Assembly: GCF_007829335.1 (NCBI RefSeq)
Contig: NZ_VIWO01000010.1
Coordinates: 1 to 64,000 of the forward strand
Direction of reading: 5' to 3'
Length of the DNA: 64,000 nt
Source of the DNA: Chitinophaga polysaccharea
GTDB taxonomy: Bacteria > Bacteroidota > Bacteroidia > Chitinophagales > Chitinophagaceae
In this document: positions 1 to 9,284 of the stretch, one piece after another
How the letters are laid out: every line of letters begins with the position of its first letter
Position numbering within the stretch: position 1 is the stretch's first letter
Notes under the pieces: generated by a model
Database searches by the model: none
The model's input: the letters and a program-made list of their open reading frames with translations, nothing else
What the model was told of the DNA's origin: nothing
Made by a program: the position numbers and the translations under genes

Positions 1-52
1 AATATATTTCTCCACCTGAAACGTGGATAAACGCCCGATAAATACCAAAAAT

Positions 53-97
53 AAAAAAAGGGCTGTACCATTTATTTATGATACAGCCTCTTTTTCT
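53..97 (-). terminator. Terminator of the exopolysaccharide operon
   Basis: A GC-containing inverted repeat (GGCTGTA at 61-67, TACAGCC at 82-88) has an A-tract on its left and a T-tract on its right, so it can act in both directions. It lies about 30 bases past the stop codon of the WcaJ-like gene, the last gene of the long minus-strand locus. Confidence 0.85.
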
Positions 98-128
98 AAA
101 TCCGTTTTAAAGATATTTGCAGAGAGTA

Positions 129-1535
129 TCAGAAAGCATTTTCTTCCCCTTTGATTGTATTCCGGATCGTTAAAAATATGATACGCAGATCCAAATATAC
201 CGACCAGTTTTCCATATACCAGATGTCATGTTCAATTCTTTTGCGCAGATGCGATTCATCTGTAATTTCTCCGCGCAATCCACTAACCTGTGCCCAACCG
301 GTAATACCTGGTTTCAGGAAATGGCGGATCATGTATTGTTGTATCACCCGCGAATACTCCTCCGTATGACGGAGCATATGAGGGCGCGGTCCTACAATCG
401 ACATCTGCCCCATCCACACATTCAAAAACTGTGGCATTTCATCCAGGTTGGTTTTCCTGAGTATGCGGCCTATCCGCGTAAAGCGGCTATCGTGGCGCGT
501 TGCCTGCCTGGAATTAGCGTCCTTGTTTACATGCATACTCCGTAGTTTCAAACAGGGAAAATTCTGGTTATTACGACCGGTACGATATTGAATAAAGAAC
601 ACCGGTCCAGCCGATTCCAGCTTGATCAGCAGCGCCAGCAAAGGAATCAGCCAGGTCAAAATAAAGAGGATCACCAAACTGCTGAATATAATATCGAACA
701 CCCGCTTCCTTATACGGTTGGCAATATCATCCAATGGCTCGGCACGCAGTGAAATAATCGGGATGTTATTGAAGTAATCTACAAAGATCTGCCGGTTTAC
801 AAACAATTTAAAGTCCGGTACAAATCGGAAATGAATCAGGTTCAATTCAGCTTCCCTGGCCAATGTATACAGGTAAGGAAACTTTTCCGGCGATAAAGTA
901 GAATAGATCTCCCGGATATTATTGGACTGCGCATAGGGAACACAAGCCTCCAGGTTGCCGATCACCGGGTAATACGACAGCTCATGTACATTGCTGTATT
1001 CTTCAAAATAACCTTCAAACTTCAGGTTGCTGTTATCTTCCAGTAATTTACCCGCCAATTCTTTCGACAGCTCATTATAACCCAGTATCACCACTTTTTT
1101 TTCCACGCCGTTGCGGTGAAGAATATGACTGGTGACCCGGTAAAAAGCCCAACGCCCCAATAATACCATCAGGATAAATCCCGTACAATAAATAAGGATA
1201 AACAAACGGGAATACAGCTGTTTGGAAAGAAACAGAAATAACAACAACAATAATAAATATAACAGGATACTTTGTACGGTTTTTCGTGCAATACGATCAA
1301 ATGATAGCTGCTGGCTGAGAAAATAAATACCGGTAGTATACAGCGCCGCCATCCAGGAAAGATTGGAGACCATGAGGAAAATGTCTACATTGATATCCTG
1401 CATACGGTCATACCGCTGTAACCAGGAGCTGCTCATGAAAAACAGTACATTCAGGCAAATAAAATCCAGTGCAATTAACTGGATACTGCAAATTTTAAGA
1501 TACCGGTTCAACATAAAAAAGAGATGGTTGATCAA
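129..1535 (-). CDS. wcaJ: WcaJ-type undecaprenyl-phosphate glucose-1-phosphate transferase
   Basis: This inner-membrane enzyme starts each polysaccharide repeat by moving a hexose-1-phosphate from a UDP-sugar to undecaprenyl phosphate. The 468 residues follow the usual WcaJ plan: four or five hydrophobic segments in the first 130 residues, a CoA-binding-like domain near 143-270 (VVILGYNE), one more hydrophobic segment near 280-300, and a C-terminal bacterial sugar transferase domain. That domain shows the family motifs FPCLKLRSM, LRKTNLDEMPQF (the DE pair is the usual active-site acid) and SIVGPRPH. It is the last gene of the locus, 8 bases after the preceding glycosyltransferase. Glucose is the usual substrate of this family; galactose cannot be excluded from sequence alone. 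Confidence 0.92.
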   Translation of the reverse strand: MINHLFFMLNRYLKICSIQLIALDFICLNVLFFMSSSWLQRYDRMQDINVDIFLMVSNLSWMAALYTTGIYFLSQQLSFDRIARKTVQSILLYLLLLLLFLFLSKQLYSRLFILIYCTGFILMVLLGRWAFYRVTSHILHRNGVEKKVVILGYNELSKELAGKLLEDNSNLKFEGYFEEYSNVHELSYYPVIGNLEACVPYAQSNNIREIYSTLSPEKFPYLYTLAREAELNLIHFRFVPDFKLFVNRQIFVDYFNNIPIISLRAEPLDDIANRIRKRVFDIIFSSLVILFILTWLIPLLALLIKLESAGPVFFIQYRTGRNNQNFPCLKLRSMHVNKDANSRQATRHDSRFTRIGRILRKTNLDEMPQFLNVWMGQMSIVGPRPHMLRHTEEYSRVIQQYMIRHFLKPGITGWAQVSGLRGEITDESHLRKRIEHDIWYMENWSVYLDLRIIFLTIRNTIKGEENAF

Positions 1536-1543
1536 TAAAAGCG

Positions 1544-2767
1544 CTACGCTATTTGTTCTTCAAAATGCGTCATCACCCCCGAAATAGAAAGATAATCAGC
1601 TGCATAGGCGCGCGCATTTTTCGCTATATTGGCTGTATTATCCCATACAGCCCGTCCGATACCCGTTCGTAATGCTTCCAGGTTTTCGGCATCTACCAGT
1701 ATGCCCATATTATGCCGGCTCACCAGCTCATGTAAACCCGTGCCGGTGTTGGCCGTAATGAGTGCTATACCACCAACTGCCAATATGGTGGTAAGCTTGG
1801 AAGGCATTACCAGGTCGCTGGCGTGCGACTTTTGAATAACCAGGTGCACATCTGCCATATTCAGGAAACGGTTAAACTGTTCGGCTGGCTGTAATGGCAA
1901 AAACGTCGTATTTTTCAGTTTCAGCTGCGCCGCCATCTGTTCCAACTTTGCTTTGTAAGGTCCGGAACCACAGATCAGGAACCGGATATCCGGCTGATGC
2001 TGCCAGGCCGCAGCGGCGTGTAACAAGGTTTCCAGCCCCTGCTTTTCACCGATAGCCCCTGAATACAACACAATCTTATCCGTAGCCGCAAAGCCAAATG
2101 CTTCCTTCAATGACGCTTTATCTGTTATCGGGTGAAACCGTGAAACATCCACCCAATTGGGAAAAAGGAAAACTTGCCCCCCGGTTTTATCGCGTATTTT
2201 CCGGATCATGCCATCTGCAATGCTGCTCACATGATCAGCATTCCGCAGGATCACTTGTTCCAGTTTCAACATTGTACTTATGAGGCGCCTGGAACGGATC
2301 ATCTGCAGGTCCCTTGCTGCCTCTATTTGCAGGTCCTGCACATGATACACAAATGTAGCGCCCCGCAATTTTTTGTAAAGTACTGCCAGCAGACCCAGGT
2401 GAAATGGTGGCGCCACCGTGATCACGATATCAAACTTCCGGCGCCATACCAGCTGTACGACCTTTATAAATGCCGAGGCGGCAAACGAAGCATCCTGCAA
2501 CACCCGTTTTTTGCCGGAGGGCACGGCCGGCACATATTGCGGACACCGGTATATAGTGATGTTTCCGGTTATTTCCTTTTTAAACCAGTTTTTTACACTG
2601 GCATAGGGCGCTTGTACCTCCCAGTCCGGATAATAAGGATAGGTGGTTATTACCGTGCAGTCGTATCCGTTATCTGCCAGCCAGTTAATCATTTCACCAT
2701 TGTATTTGCCAATTCCTGTTGGCTCCGGTGAAAAATTGCCGCCTATCAGTAGTACTCGTTTACCCAT
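1544..2767 (-). CDS. WcaI-family glycosyltransferase
   Basis: A GT-B fold glycosyltransferase of the GT4 superfamily, 407 residues, most like the WcaI group of colanic-acid loci. The N-terminal nucleotide-binding-like segment carries the typical start (GGNFSPEPTGIGKY), and the donor-binding half begins near VLYSGAIGEKQGLETLL. It probably adds one sugar to the lipid-linked repeat at the cytoplasmic face of the inner membrane. Donor and acceptor cannot be read from the sequence. It lies 18 bases after the Wzi-like gene and 8 bases before wcaJ in the same transcription direction. Confidence 0.88.
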   Translation of the reverse strand: MGKRVLLIGGNFSPEPTGIGKYNGEMINWLADNGYDCTVITTYPYYPDWEVQAPYASVKNWFKKEITGNITIYRCPQYVPAVPSGKKRVLQDASFAASAFIKVVQLVWRRKFDIVITVAPPFHLGLLAVLYKKLRGATFVYHVQDLQIEAARDLQMIRSRRLISTMLKLEQVILRNADHVSSIADGMIRKIRDKTGGQVFLFPNWVDVSRFHPITDKASLKEAFGFAATDKIVLYSGAIGEKQGLETLLHAAAAWQHQPDIRFLICGSGPYKAKLEQMAAQLKLKNTTFLPLQPAEQFNRFLNMADVHLVIQKSHASDLVMPSKLTTILAVGGIALITANTGTGLHELVSRHNMGILVDAENLEALRTGIGRAVWDNTANIAKNARAYAADYLSISGVMTHFEEQIA

Positions 2768-2785
2768 ATACGTTATATTTAAATC

Positions 2786-4219
2786 TCATCTTTTCCATGT
2801 CCACAGCATTCCCAACATGAGTCCTACGTTATTCGTCAGCTGCCCCTGGTCTACTGCTACCGATGCTGTAAGCATTATTCCTTTTCCAGGCAACAGGTAA
2901 CGCAGCTCTTCCAGCGTATACCATTGCCGCTTCATAGGCGTAAATAGTGCCGGGTTGGTATAAGTACCATAATTCTGTGTATAAGTGATCAGTGTTTTGC
3001 TGGTTATTTTTTTTGTGAGATGATAAAGCATCCCAATATGTCCGCCCACCACGCGATTATTAATAATGTTTCCACCTTTCCCGCGTAGCGAATCCTTCGG
3101 TTGATCCCAGTTCATTGGCTTCATGCCGGGGAAATAATGCTGCCCCCTGTTACGGTCTATGAACAGGGGCGTACCAACAATGCGTTCATGATAATCCCAG
3201 CCGGTGAGGTACACCCCATTATTATAGTAACTTTCCCTGAGCCGTTGCAGATAAAAGTCGTTCGACTGTTTGGTATAAATAAATTCCGCCGTTATTTTAT
3301 CGAGCCAGCTACCTGGTTTCTTGTTGGTATAAGTGATACCGAGCAGCCGGTCAATGTTACGGATATCGATGCCCTGCCCTGATTCGAAGGGTGTTTGATG
3401 ATACAGGTGCAGTGCCAACTGCTCATTTTCCCAGTCAATCCCTCCTTCAATAATCCCCCGGTGATCGCCGGGCCGGTTAGGCTGTATATCGTTGTTACCT
3501 ACGGTGCCATCATCTTTTGTTTTCACCAGCAATACATCCATAAACCCCTGCCAGTTGCTGGTTATAGCTGGCAGGTCTTTACGGCTGCCTCCCCATACAG
3601 CATAATGTTGTATGCCGCCAAATAACTTAAGTTTCTTTTTTCCTATGCGGAGATAGAAATTCTTTTCATGCAACCAGGCATTCCTGATAAACTGATCTCT
3701 CCCCATCCAGCCATGGCTCAACAATCCCTTGAACTGTAGCCATCCGTTTGTAAATGGCATACTGGTATATTTCGTAACTGCCAACCCTATCTTTGGAATG
3801 GGCAACGCATTACCGCTGATCCCCATAGACCCGCTGCTCAGCATAGGATCTACCTCCCCGATAATTTCCTCATACCGTCCTGCCCTGATCTCCCAGTTTT
3901 TATATCCCGCCTTCACATAGCCCTGCTCTATAAAAGTGCTGCCAAACTGGTTGTTATTATACACATCCAATCCATACTTCATATAAAAATGCTCCTGCCA
4001 TACATGCAGGTTGCTAAAGCCTGCATGTGCGGATACATCTCCTTTACGGTCGCTGATAGTGCCAAAATGGTTTGACAACAACCATAGCGGGAGATAGTCC
4101 TTTGCGGCTACCGTCCCTATAGCCCCCGCATGCACTTCCAGCGAATCTGTCAGCCATTGCTGCGCTTGCAGGCAAATACTCAGGCACATAAACAGTAACA
4201 ATACCGCACTTTTCTTCAT
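2786..4219 (-). CDS. Wzi-family capsule assembly outer-membrane protein
   Basis: A 477-residue protein with a clear signal peptide (about residues 1-19, ending LQAQ), followed by a beta-strand-rich sequence full of aromatic/glycine alternation, as expected for an outer-membrane barrel. It matches the Bacteroidota branch of the Wzi family, which helps attach or organise exported polysaccharide at the cell surface. Its start codon overlaps the stop of the acetyltransferase gene by 4 bases, which implies translational coupling. The family assignment is from recognised sequence character; the attachment role is inferred from Wzi of enterobacteria. Confidence 0.8.
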   Translation of the reverse strand: MKKSAVLLLFMCLSICLQAQQWLTDSLEVHAGAIGTVAAKDYLPLWLLSNHFGTISDRKGDVSAHAGFSNLHVWQEHFYMKYGLDVYNNNQFGSTFIEQGYVKAGYKNWEIRAGRYEEIIGEVDPMLSSGSMGISGNALPIPKIGLAVTKYTSMPFTNGWLQFKGLLSHGWMGRDQFIRNAWLHEKNFYLRIGKKKLKLFGGIQHYAVWGGSRKDLPAITSNWQGFMDVLLVKTKDDGTVGNNDIQPNRPGDHRGIIEGGIDWENEQLALHLYHQTPFESGQGIDIRNIDRLLGITYTNKKPGSWLDKITAEFIYTKQSNDFYLQRLRESYYNNGVYLTGWDYHERIVGTPLFIDRNRGQHYFPGMKPMNWDQPKDSLRGKGGNIINNRVVGGHIGMLYHLTKKITSKTLITYTQNYGTYTNPALFTPMKRQWYTLEELRYLLPGKGIMLTASVAVDQGQLTNNVGLMLGMLWTWKR

Positions 4220-4797
4220 ATAGGCGCTACGTTTAGAAAAGTGACTGTATGTGCTGTCATATTCCGTTTACGCACTGCCAATGCAGGATTACCGGAATAA
4301 ATCAGCCAGGGCTCCAGGTTCTTTGCTGCTACCGCATTCACGGTCAGCACACTGTGCGACCCACAGGTAACACCAGGGCATACCACCGCCATAGCGCCAA
4401 TCCAGGCTCCGTCTTCAATGCAAATATTTCCCAGGCGATAAGGAAAATCAGTCAGTTTATAATCATGGTTACCTGTCAGCAACAGCGCCCCCTGGGAAAT
4501 ACACACATGATCGCCCAGTGTTACATCTGCCAGGTTATCTATCCATACTCCCTCCCCTAACCAACAGTGGTCGCCGATGGTTAACCGCCATGGATATTTG
4601 ATCCTTACCTTCGTTTTAATAACCAGCCCTTTGCCAACGCTGGCGCCAAATAGCCTTAACAGCGCCCGTTTCAACGCATATGGCCATGGAAAAGCACTGT
4701 TGAACACATAATAGTTACAAAAGTACCAGACCAGCACTTTCCATTTGGGCCCGGCATAATAGCTACCCGTATTAAAAGCCGCTAGATTCGTTTTCAT
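4216..4797 (-). CDS. WcaF-type hexapeptide acetyltransferase
   Basis: A 193-residue left-handed beta-helix acyltransferase. The hexapeptide repeat region spans roughly residues 70-170, with the typical ending IEDGAWIGAMAVVCPGVTCG and then NAVAAKNLEPWLIYSGNPA. It is expected to transfer acetyl from acetyl-CoA to a hydroxyl of one sugar of the repeat unit, as WcaF does in colanic acid. The N-terminal part (WKVLVWYFCNYYVFNSAFPW) is typical of the WcaF group. It overlaps the Wzi-like gene by 4 bases and follows the GT2 gene after 6 bases. Confidence 0.88.
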   Translation of the reverse strand: MKTNLAAFNTGSYYAGPKWKVLVWYFCNYYVFNSAFPWPYALKRALLRLFGASVGKGLVIKTKVRIKYPWRLTIGDHCWLGEGVWIDNLADVTLGDHVCISQGALLLTGNHDYKLTDFPYRLGNICIEDGAWIGAMAVVCPGVTCGSHSVLTVNAVAAKNLEPWLIYSGNPALAVRKRNMTAHTVTFLNVAPI

Positions 4798-4803
4798 ATA
4801 ATA

Positions 4804-5709
4804 TCAGATATGAATGTTATAATGCTTTTTCAACAATGCCATGATATCTTCCCTGCTTTCACCGCCTTTGAGTTGCTGTTCAAACTCCTGTACATTAACG
4901 TCTACGAGCAAACGATACCAGTATCCCTGCATAAAATGGAACAAAAAACCTTTATAACCATCCAGGAAGCCATAGCATAGTACATAGCGGAAAAGAAAAT
5001 ACATCGACGCCCGCATGCCTGGCGACAACGCTGCATATACCTTTTCTTTCAGGAAACGCTTCCGTTTTGCCTGCGAGCCCCGCGCCCTTAACAAACGATC
5101 GTCTGTTTGCCAGAACCCATAACGGATGTTGAGTAGGTCCACCATTTCCCGGATCGCATAATTATTATGCTTATTTACCCACCAGTGAATAGAATTCAGG
5201 TTATCATCCACAATATGTTCGTTAAACCGTATAGTAGTCCCCTCCGACAATACGATATGTTCGTCCATCCAACGCTGCTCTATGCTGCCCACTCCATTCC
5301 GCCAGATCCTCAGCAACGTGTGGGGGTAAAACCCGCCGTAACGGATCCATTTTCCTTTAAACAATACTTTCCTGCGGATATAGATCCCCGTTATATGGTC
5401 TGGTATTGTATCCATGCGCCTGCCTATTTCCTGTAGCAATCCCGGTTCCAGGTATTCGTCCGCATCCATGCGCATTACCCAGGGCGCTGTAATACCGGCG
5501 TGCTCCAACGCCCACTGAAATTGATCCGCATAGTTGACCCATTTACGCTGAAAAACCGTTGCCCCATAGCTTTCTGCAATAGCCACCGTATTATCGGTAG
5601 AAAAAGCGTCCACTATATAAATAGCGGTGGCCACCTGCCTCAGGTTCTGTAAACAACGGGCCAGGTGCAAGGATTCATTATAGGTGAGTATCACTACAGC
5701 CAATTCCAT
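4804..5709 (-). CDS. Family 2 glycosyltransferase
   Basis: A 301-residue GT-A fold transferase. It shows the GT2 start (VILTYNESLHLARCLQNL) and a metal/nucleotide-sugar binding acidic motif, MRMDADEYLEPG, near residue 80. A basic C-terminal half probably lies along the membrane. It likely adds one sugar in exopolysaccharide repeat assembly, with unknown specificity. Its start touches the stop of the next upstream gene with no spacer, which supports one operon. Confidence 0.88.
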   Translation of the reverse strand: MELAVVILTYNESLHLARCLQNLRQVATAIYIVDAFSTDNTVAIAESYGATVFQRKWVNYADQFQWALEHAGITAPWVMRMDADEYLEPGLLQEIGRRMDTIPDHITGIYIRRKVLFKGKWIRYGGFYPHTLLRIWRNGVGSIEQRWMDEHIVLSEGTTIRFNEHIVDDNLNSIHWWVNKHNNYAIREMVDLLNIRYGFWQTDDRLLRARGSQAKRKRFLKEKVYAALSPGMRASMYFLFRYVLCYGFLDGYKGFLFHFMQGYWYRLLVDVNVQEFEQQLKGGESREDIMALLKKHYNIHI

Positions 5710-6840
5710 CTAAATACATTTTTCATATAGTTGCACATAAGAGGATGCCAGGCTGGCATCATTAAAATCAGCCCTGATCTGCCCGGGCGCGTGACGGGCA
5801 ATATATAGCCGCCGTAACTTATCCCGGTAGGCTTCATTCAATTGTTTACTAATAGCTTCCACACTATCAATAGGCGTGACCCAACCCAGGTCATGTTCAG
5901 CGACGTAGCCTGCTAATCCCACCTGGTCGCTGATCAATACCGGCGTGCCGGTATACAACGCCTCAATCACCACGATCGCAAAATTTTCATTTCGGGAGGT
6001 AAGGGCAAACAGGTCGGTGGCAGCAAGGAAATGAAACTTATCCACGCTGCCCTTCCAACCTACCCATTCGACGTTGTTATCCATATCCAACGAAGTAATT
6101 AATGCCTTCAGTTCCAGCATATATTTTTCATCACCCGTACCGGCAATCATTAACCGATACGGGAAAGATACCCTGGAAAGTGCACGGATCAATAGATCCA
6201 GCCCTTTCTTAGGATCTACGCGCGATAAAAAACTAATCGTAAATACGCTATTGTCTGTACGGGCATATCGTTCATCCGGTAAATCAACCAGGTTAAACAC
6301 CGCTCCTCCCTCCCATTCCTTATTCACCTGCTTACACTCCTTCCATTCCAACTCTGATGAAACATGCAGATAAGTACTGCGCAACAATCGTTTACCCACT
6401 ACGGTATGCAGCAATTGCTTGCTGCGGTTGTTCCTGGCTGTAAATACATAATCACAGAACATGCCGTGCGGCGATAGCAATGGCTTGAGTTTTTTCCATT
6501 TACAGATAAAAGAAGCGCCAATCACCAGGAAATTCCACCAGGAGTGAATATGTATTTTATCGAACTGCCGGGCGTTCGTCCAAACCGCCTTCCACAACGC
6601 AGGCGATACATGGGTATGATCTCCTGTAATCCGCTTAAAGTAAGTCACCTTTACACCGTCCATCATTACTGTACTGTTGGCGGCAATGTCCAGCTCTTCC
6701 CTCCCGTTGGCGGTAGTAGTATATACCTCCACGGCATGTCCCATCAACACCAGCTGCTCCGCCAGCCTGGCAATCACCACAATGGGCCCCCCATATATAT
6801 AAGCGGGTTTATAAGAAGGAACAATAAAAAGTATCTTCAT
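5710..6840 (-). CDS. Family 4 glycosyltransferase
   Basis: A 376-residue GT-B retaining transferase. The N-terminal motif GGPIVVIARLAEQL and the donor-side E-x7-E motif (ENFAIVVIE, near residue 285) are both present; the second is the hallmark of GT4 enzymes. The start MKILFIVPSYKPAYIYGGP resembles transferases I associate with exopolysaccharide loci of Sphingobacteria and Chitinophagia. It probably acts in repeat-unit assembly. Donor and linkage are unknown. It lies 10 bases after the previous gene and directly abuts the GT2 gene. Confidence 0.88.
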   Translation of the reverse strand: MKILFIVPSYKPAYIYGGPIVVIARLAEQLVLMGHAVEVYTTTANGREELDIAANSTVMMDGVKVTYFKRITGDHTHVSPALWKAVWTNARQFDKIHIHSWWNFLVIGASFICKWKKLKPLLSPHGMFCDYVFTARNNRSKQLLHTVVGKRLLRSTYLHVSSELEWKECKQVNKEWEGGAVFNLVDLPDERYARTDNSVFTISFLSRVDPKKGLDLLIRALSRVSFPYRLMIAGTGDEKYMLELKALITSLDMDNNVEWVGWKGSVDKFHFLAATDLFALTSRNENFAIVVIEALYTGTPVLISDQVGLAGYVAEHDLGWVTPIDSVEAISKQLNEAYRDKLRRLYIARHAPGQIRADFNDASLASSYVQLYEKCI

Positions 6841-6850
6841 AAAATGAGTA

Positions 6851-7927
6851 TTATTGATTCACGGCATACAAGGAGTGTAACGCATTATCTACCATTGCCG
6901 TCATTGTCAGGTTTTCTTTTACGAAGCGCCGGGCCTGTTGCCCCAGGATATCTATTTTATCTTCAGGAAGTTTATCCAATGCGTACAGGCATTCCTCTAT
7001 GCTTTCAAAGATCAGCCCATTGTAACCGTTCCGGATATAGCTATACTCCACGCACTGCAGCACCGCCTCGCTGCGTTTAAAAGTACACACCGGCTTGGCA
7101 TAAGCCATTGCTTCCACAGCAGACAATCCAACCCAACCGGGCTGGAAATACAGGTCCGCCAGACCAAACAGTTCTTGTTTCACTGCAGGATCATATACGG
7201 CACCAAAATCATGTACATGCGGATATCCGCTGAAGTCAGGCTTGTACTTTCCGGCGCCGATAATGATAAAGCTATATTGTGCCGGATCAGTTTCCGAAAT
7301 GAGCTTTAACAGGAGATCAATACGTCTCCCGACCTCGTTAAACCGTGCACAGTAGATCAACACCCGCCTGGCGCTGATACCATATTTTTCCCGCAGCAAT
7401 GCCTTATCAGGGATAGGCTCCTGGATAATCCGTTCCACCTCTGAAATAGTATTATTCAGTGCCACGGCATTCATCCCTGGCATCACCTGTTGCCATAGCT
7501 CCAGCTCCCGGGAAGTATAAAACCAGGTTGCATCTGCCAGCTGCATCATCCATTTCAGCAAACGACTGGGCCGCCGTTCTTCCTGTATATATCTTTTCAC
7601 GGAAATACCATGTCCCCAAAGGATCACCTTTTGCTTCAGGAAAGGTTTCAGCAGAAGAATCAGCCAGGTAGATAAATGGGCAAAGTTGAGCATCAGCACC
7701 AATATCTTGTAATCCGATCTGAAAAAACGCATGGGATTATATAACACAAAAGGCCCTACGCTCCAGGCAGACAAGGATTTTATCGAAGTGCTGCCCGCAG
7801 CCAGGTTTTGTTTTTGTAAAGCCGCTACTCCATCGTAGCAATAAAGGTCAAACGGCGCCTGCTCACGCAAACGGTTAAAGAAATGTTCCCTATAATGTGG
7901 TACCAGTGGCTGCACTATTGCTATCAT
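6851..7927 (-). CDS. GT4-like glycosyltransferase
   Basis: A 358-residue GT-B fold protein. The N-terminal domain starts IVQPLVPHYREHFFNRL, a form common in Bacteroidota O-antigen and capsule transferases. The donor domain has RVLIYCARFNEVGRR and GLSAVEAMAYAKPV. The first glutamate of the usual E-x7-E pair is not obvious, but the second (VEAMA) is kept. A hydrophobic patch near residue 90 (STWLILLLKPFL) may dip into the membrane. Its start overlaps the stop of the beta-propeller gene by 4 bases. Confidence 0.82.
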   Translation of the reverse strand: MIAIVQPLVPHYREHFFNRLREQAPFDLYCYDGVAALQKQNLAAGSTSIKSLSAWSVGPFVLYNPMRFFRSDYKILVLMLNFAHLSTWLILLLKPFLKQKVILWGHGISVKRYIQEERRPSRLLKWMMQLADATWFYTSRELELWQQVMPGMNAVALNNTISEVERIIQEPIPDKALLREKYGISARRVLIYCARFNEVGRRIDLLLKLISETDPAQYSFIIIGAGKYKPDFSGYPHVHDFGAVYDPAVKQELFGLADLYFQPGWVGLSAVEAMAYAKPVCTFKRSEAVLQCVEYSYIRNGYNGLIFESIEECLYALDKLPEDKIDILGQQARRFVKENLTMTAMVDNALHSLYAVNQ

Positions 7928-9282
7928 ACCAACATGTTTTTATTTGCATGAATAATACTGCTCACATCATATCCATAGATCTGCCGGTTGCCTTCATGAA
8001 TAGAGTCGAAGGCTACCAGGCTGCCATCCCTCTTCCAGCGTGGGTGCAGATCACAGTGTAAGCCGCTCCTGGTAAAAGCCATTTGCTCCAGCGAAAAGGC
8101 CTTTAACACACCTTCATCCACTCCAGCCAGTAAACGATCTGCCAGCCGCAGGTCCGGTTTGGTATCAATCATGCGATAGGTGCCCAACGTTGTTTTTTGC
8201 TGGGTACTGTACTGGAAAAGAAACAGCGTACGGACTCCCTGCTGATCCGGGTAAGTGTCACAAATCATCCAATCCCGGTCAGCCGGACAAAACATAGGAT
8301 GTCCATCTTCCGTTATGATATCTTTAGCCAGCATAGCTGGCACCGCATTGTCGGTATCTTCGAGCAACAACCAGTTAAAAGGCGCCACTGCTTTGGCTCC
8401 TCTCTCCCCGGTATATAATAACTTCTTCAACACCTTCTTGCCATTGGCTATCAAACCTGCCGGCATCATCTTATACAGTAATGATCCACGCAGCTTTTCA
8501 ATACCACTGCCCGTTCTGCCCCAAATGGCAATATGCCCGTCATCTTTCCAGTCGAAGTGACTGAGAAATCCCGTGGCCAGGCATCTGAGCTCTCCACCAT
8601 CAACCCCGATAGTCATCAGACGTGTGGTTTCACCACCATCCTTCAACTTATACCGGTGCAAAAATGCCAGCCTGTCCTGAGAGGGATTCAGTAGCAGATG
8701 CGTGATGTAATGATGTTGCCCCAGGGAGGGATTCATCCGGTAATTAGCCACTGCTGCAATAGACAGCAGCAGCGACTGCTCACCGGTATATACATTATGT
8801 ATTGTAATGCCGGAATCCACAGGCGCATGGATATGCGCCTGCTTATCAGGAAGTCCGGTATAACCATATCCACCTACACGGAATAGCCGCGCATAATCTA
8901 TTCCGAAAGCTATGCCTTCCTCCGTAATCACATGTGCAGGCAACGACAACGTGGACACACATTTACCGGCATTTGCATCATAGATCCGGGCGCCCCATTT
9001 CTCGCCCACGCGGTCATTTACTATCAAGGTATCAGTAGTCCCGATCCACTGCTGGCGGGCGCCCTGCGGATAATTATACGCATACGTACTTCCCAGCCGG
9101 TGAAACTGCTGCGCCGCGTCGAAGTAACCAATACCACACGCTACCCGCGGATCCGGTGGCACTGTAATATCCGGCGCCTGCAATGCCAGCAGCTTGTCAC
9201 CCGTGAAGTTCCACGCCACCAAATCATGAAATCCAAAAAAGAAATCCCCCTCTCCTACTGATAAAATAAATTCCTTTTGCAT
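7924..9282 (-). CDS. TolB-like beta-propeller protein of unknown function in the EPS locus
   Basis: A 452-residue soluble protein with no signal peptide when started at the ATG at 9282. I chose that start because it sits 2 bases after the pyruvyltransferase stop; an in-frame start 13 codons earlier would overlap that gene. Repeated blade-like motifs are visible: GFHDLVAWNFTGDKLLAL near the start, NPSQDRLAFLHR, HFDWKDDGHIAIWG, and HPRWKRDGSLVAFDS with GNRQIYGYDV near the end. The last resembles TolB/oligogalacturonate-lyase propeller blades. No catalytic residues can be assigned. Its place between a pyruvyltransferase and a glycosyltransferase, coupled to both, suggests a role in polymer synthesis or modification, but this is inference only. 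Confidence 0.7.
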   Translation of the reverse strand: MQKEFILSVGEGDFFFGFHDLVAWNFTGDKLLALQAPDITVPPDPRVACGIGYFDAAQQFHRLGSTYAYNYPQGARQQWIGTTDTLIVNDRVGEKWGARIYDANAGKCVSTLSLPAHVITEEGIAFGIDYARLFRVGGYGYTGLPDKQAHIHAPVDSGITIHNVYTGEQSLLLSIAAVANYRMNPSLGQHHYITHLLLNPSQDRLAFLHRYKLKDGGETTRLMTIGVDGGELRCLATGFLSHFDWKDDGHIAIWGRTGSGIEKLRGSLLYKMMPAGLIANGKKVLKKLLYTGERGAKAVAPFNWLLLEDTDNAVPAMLAKDIITEDGHPMFCPADRDWMICDTYPDQQGVRTLFLFQYSTQQKTTLGTYRMIDTKPDLRLADRLLAGVDEGVLKAFSLEQMAFTRSGLHCDLHPRWKRDGSLVAFDSIHEGNRQIYGYDVSSIIHANKNMLV

Positions 9283-9284
9283 AA

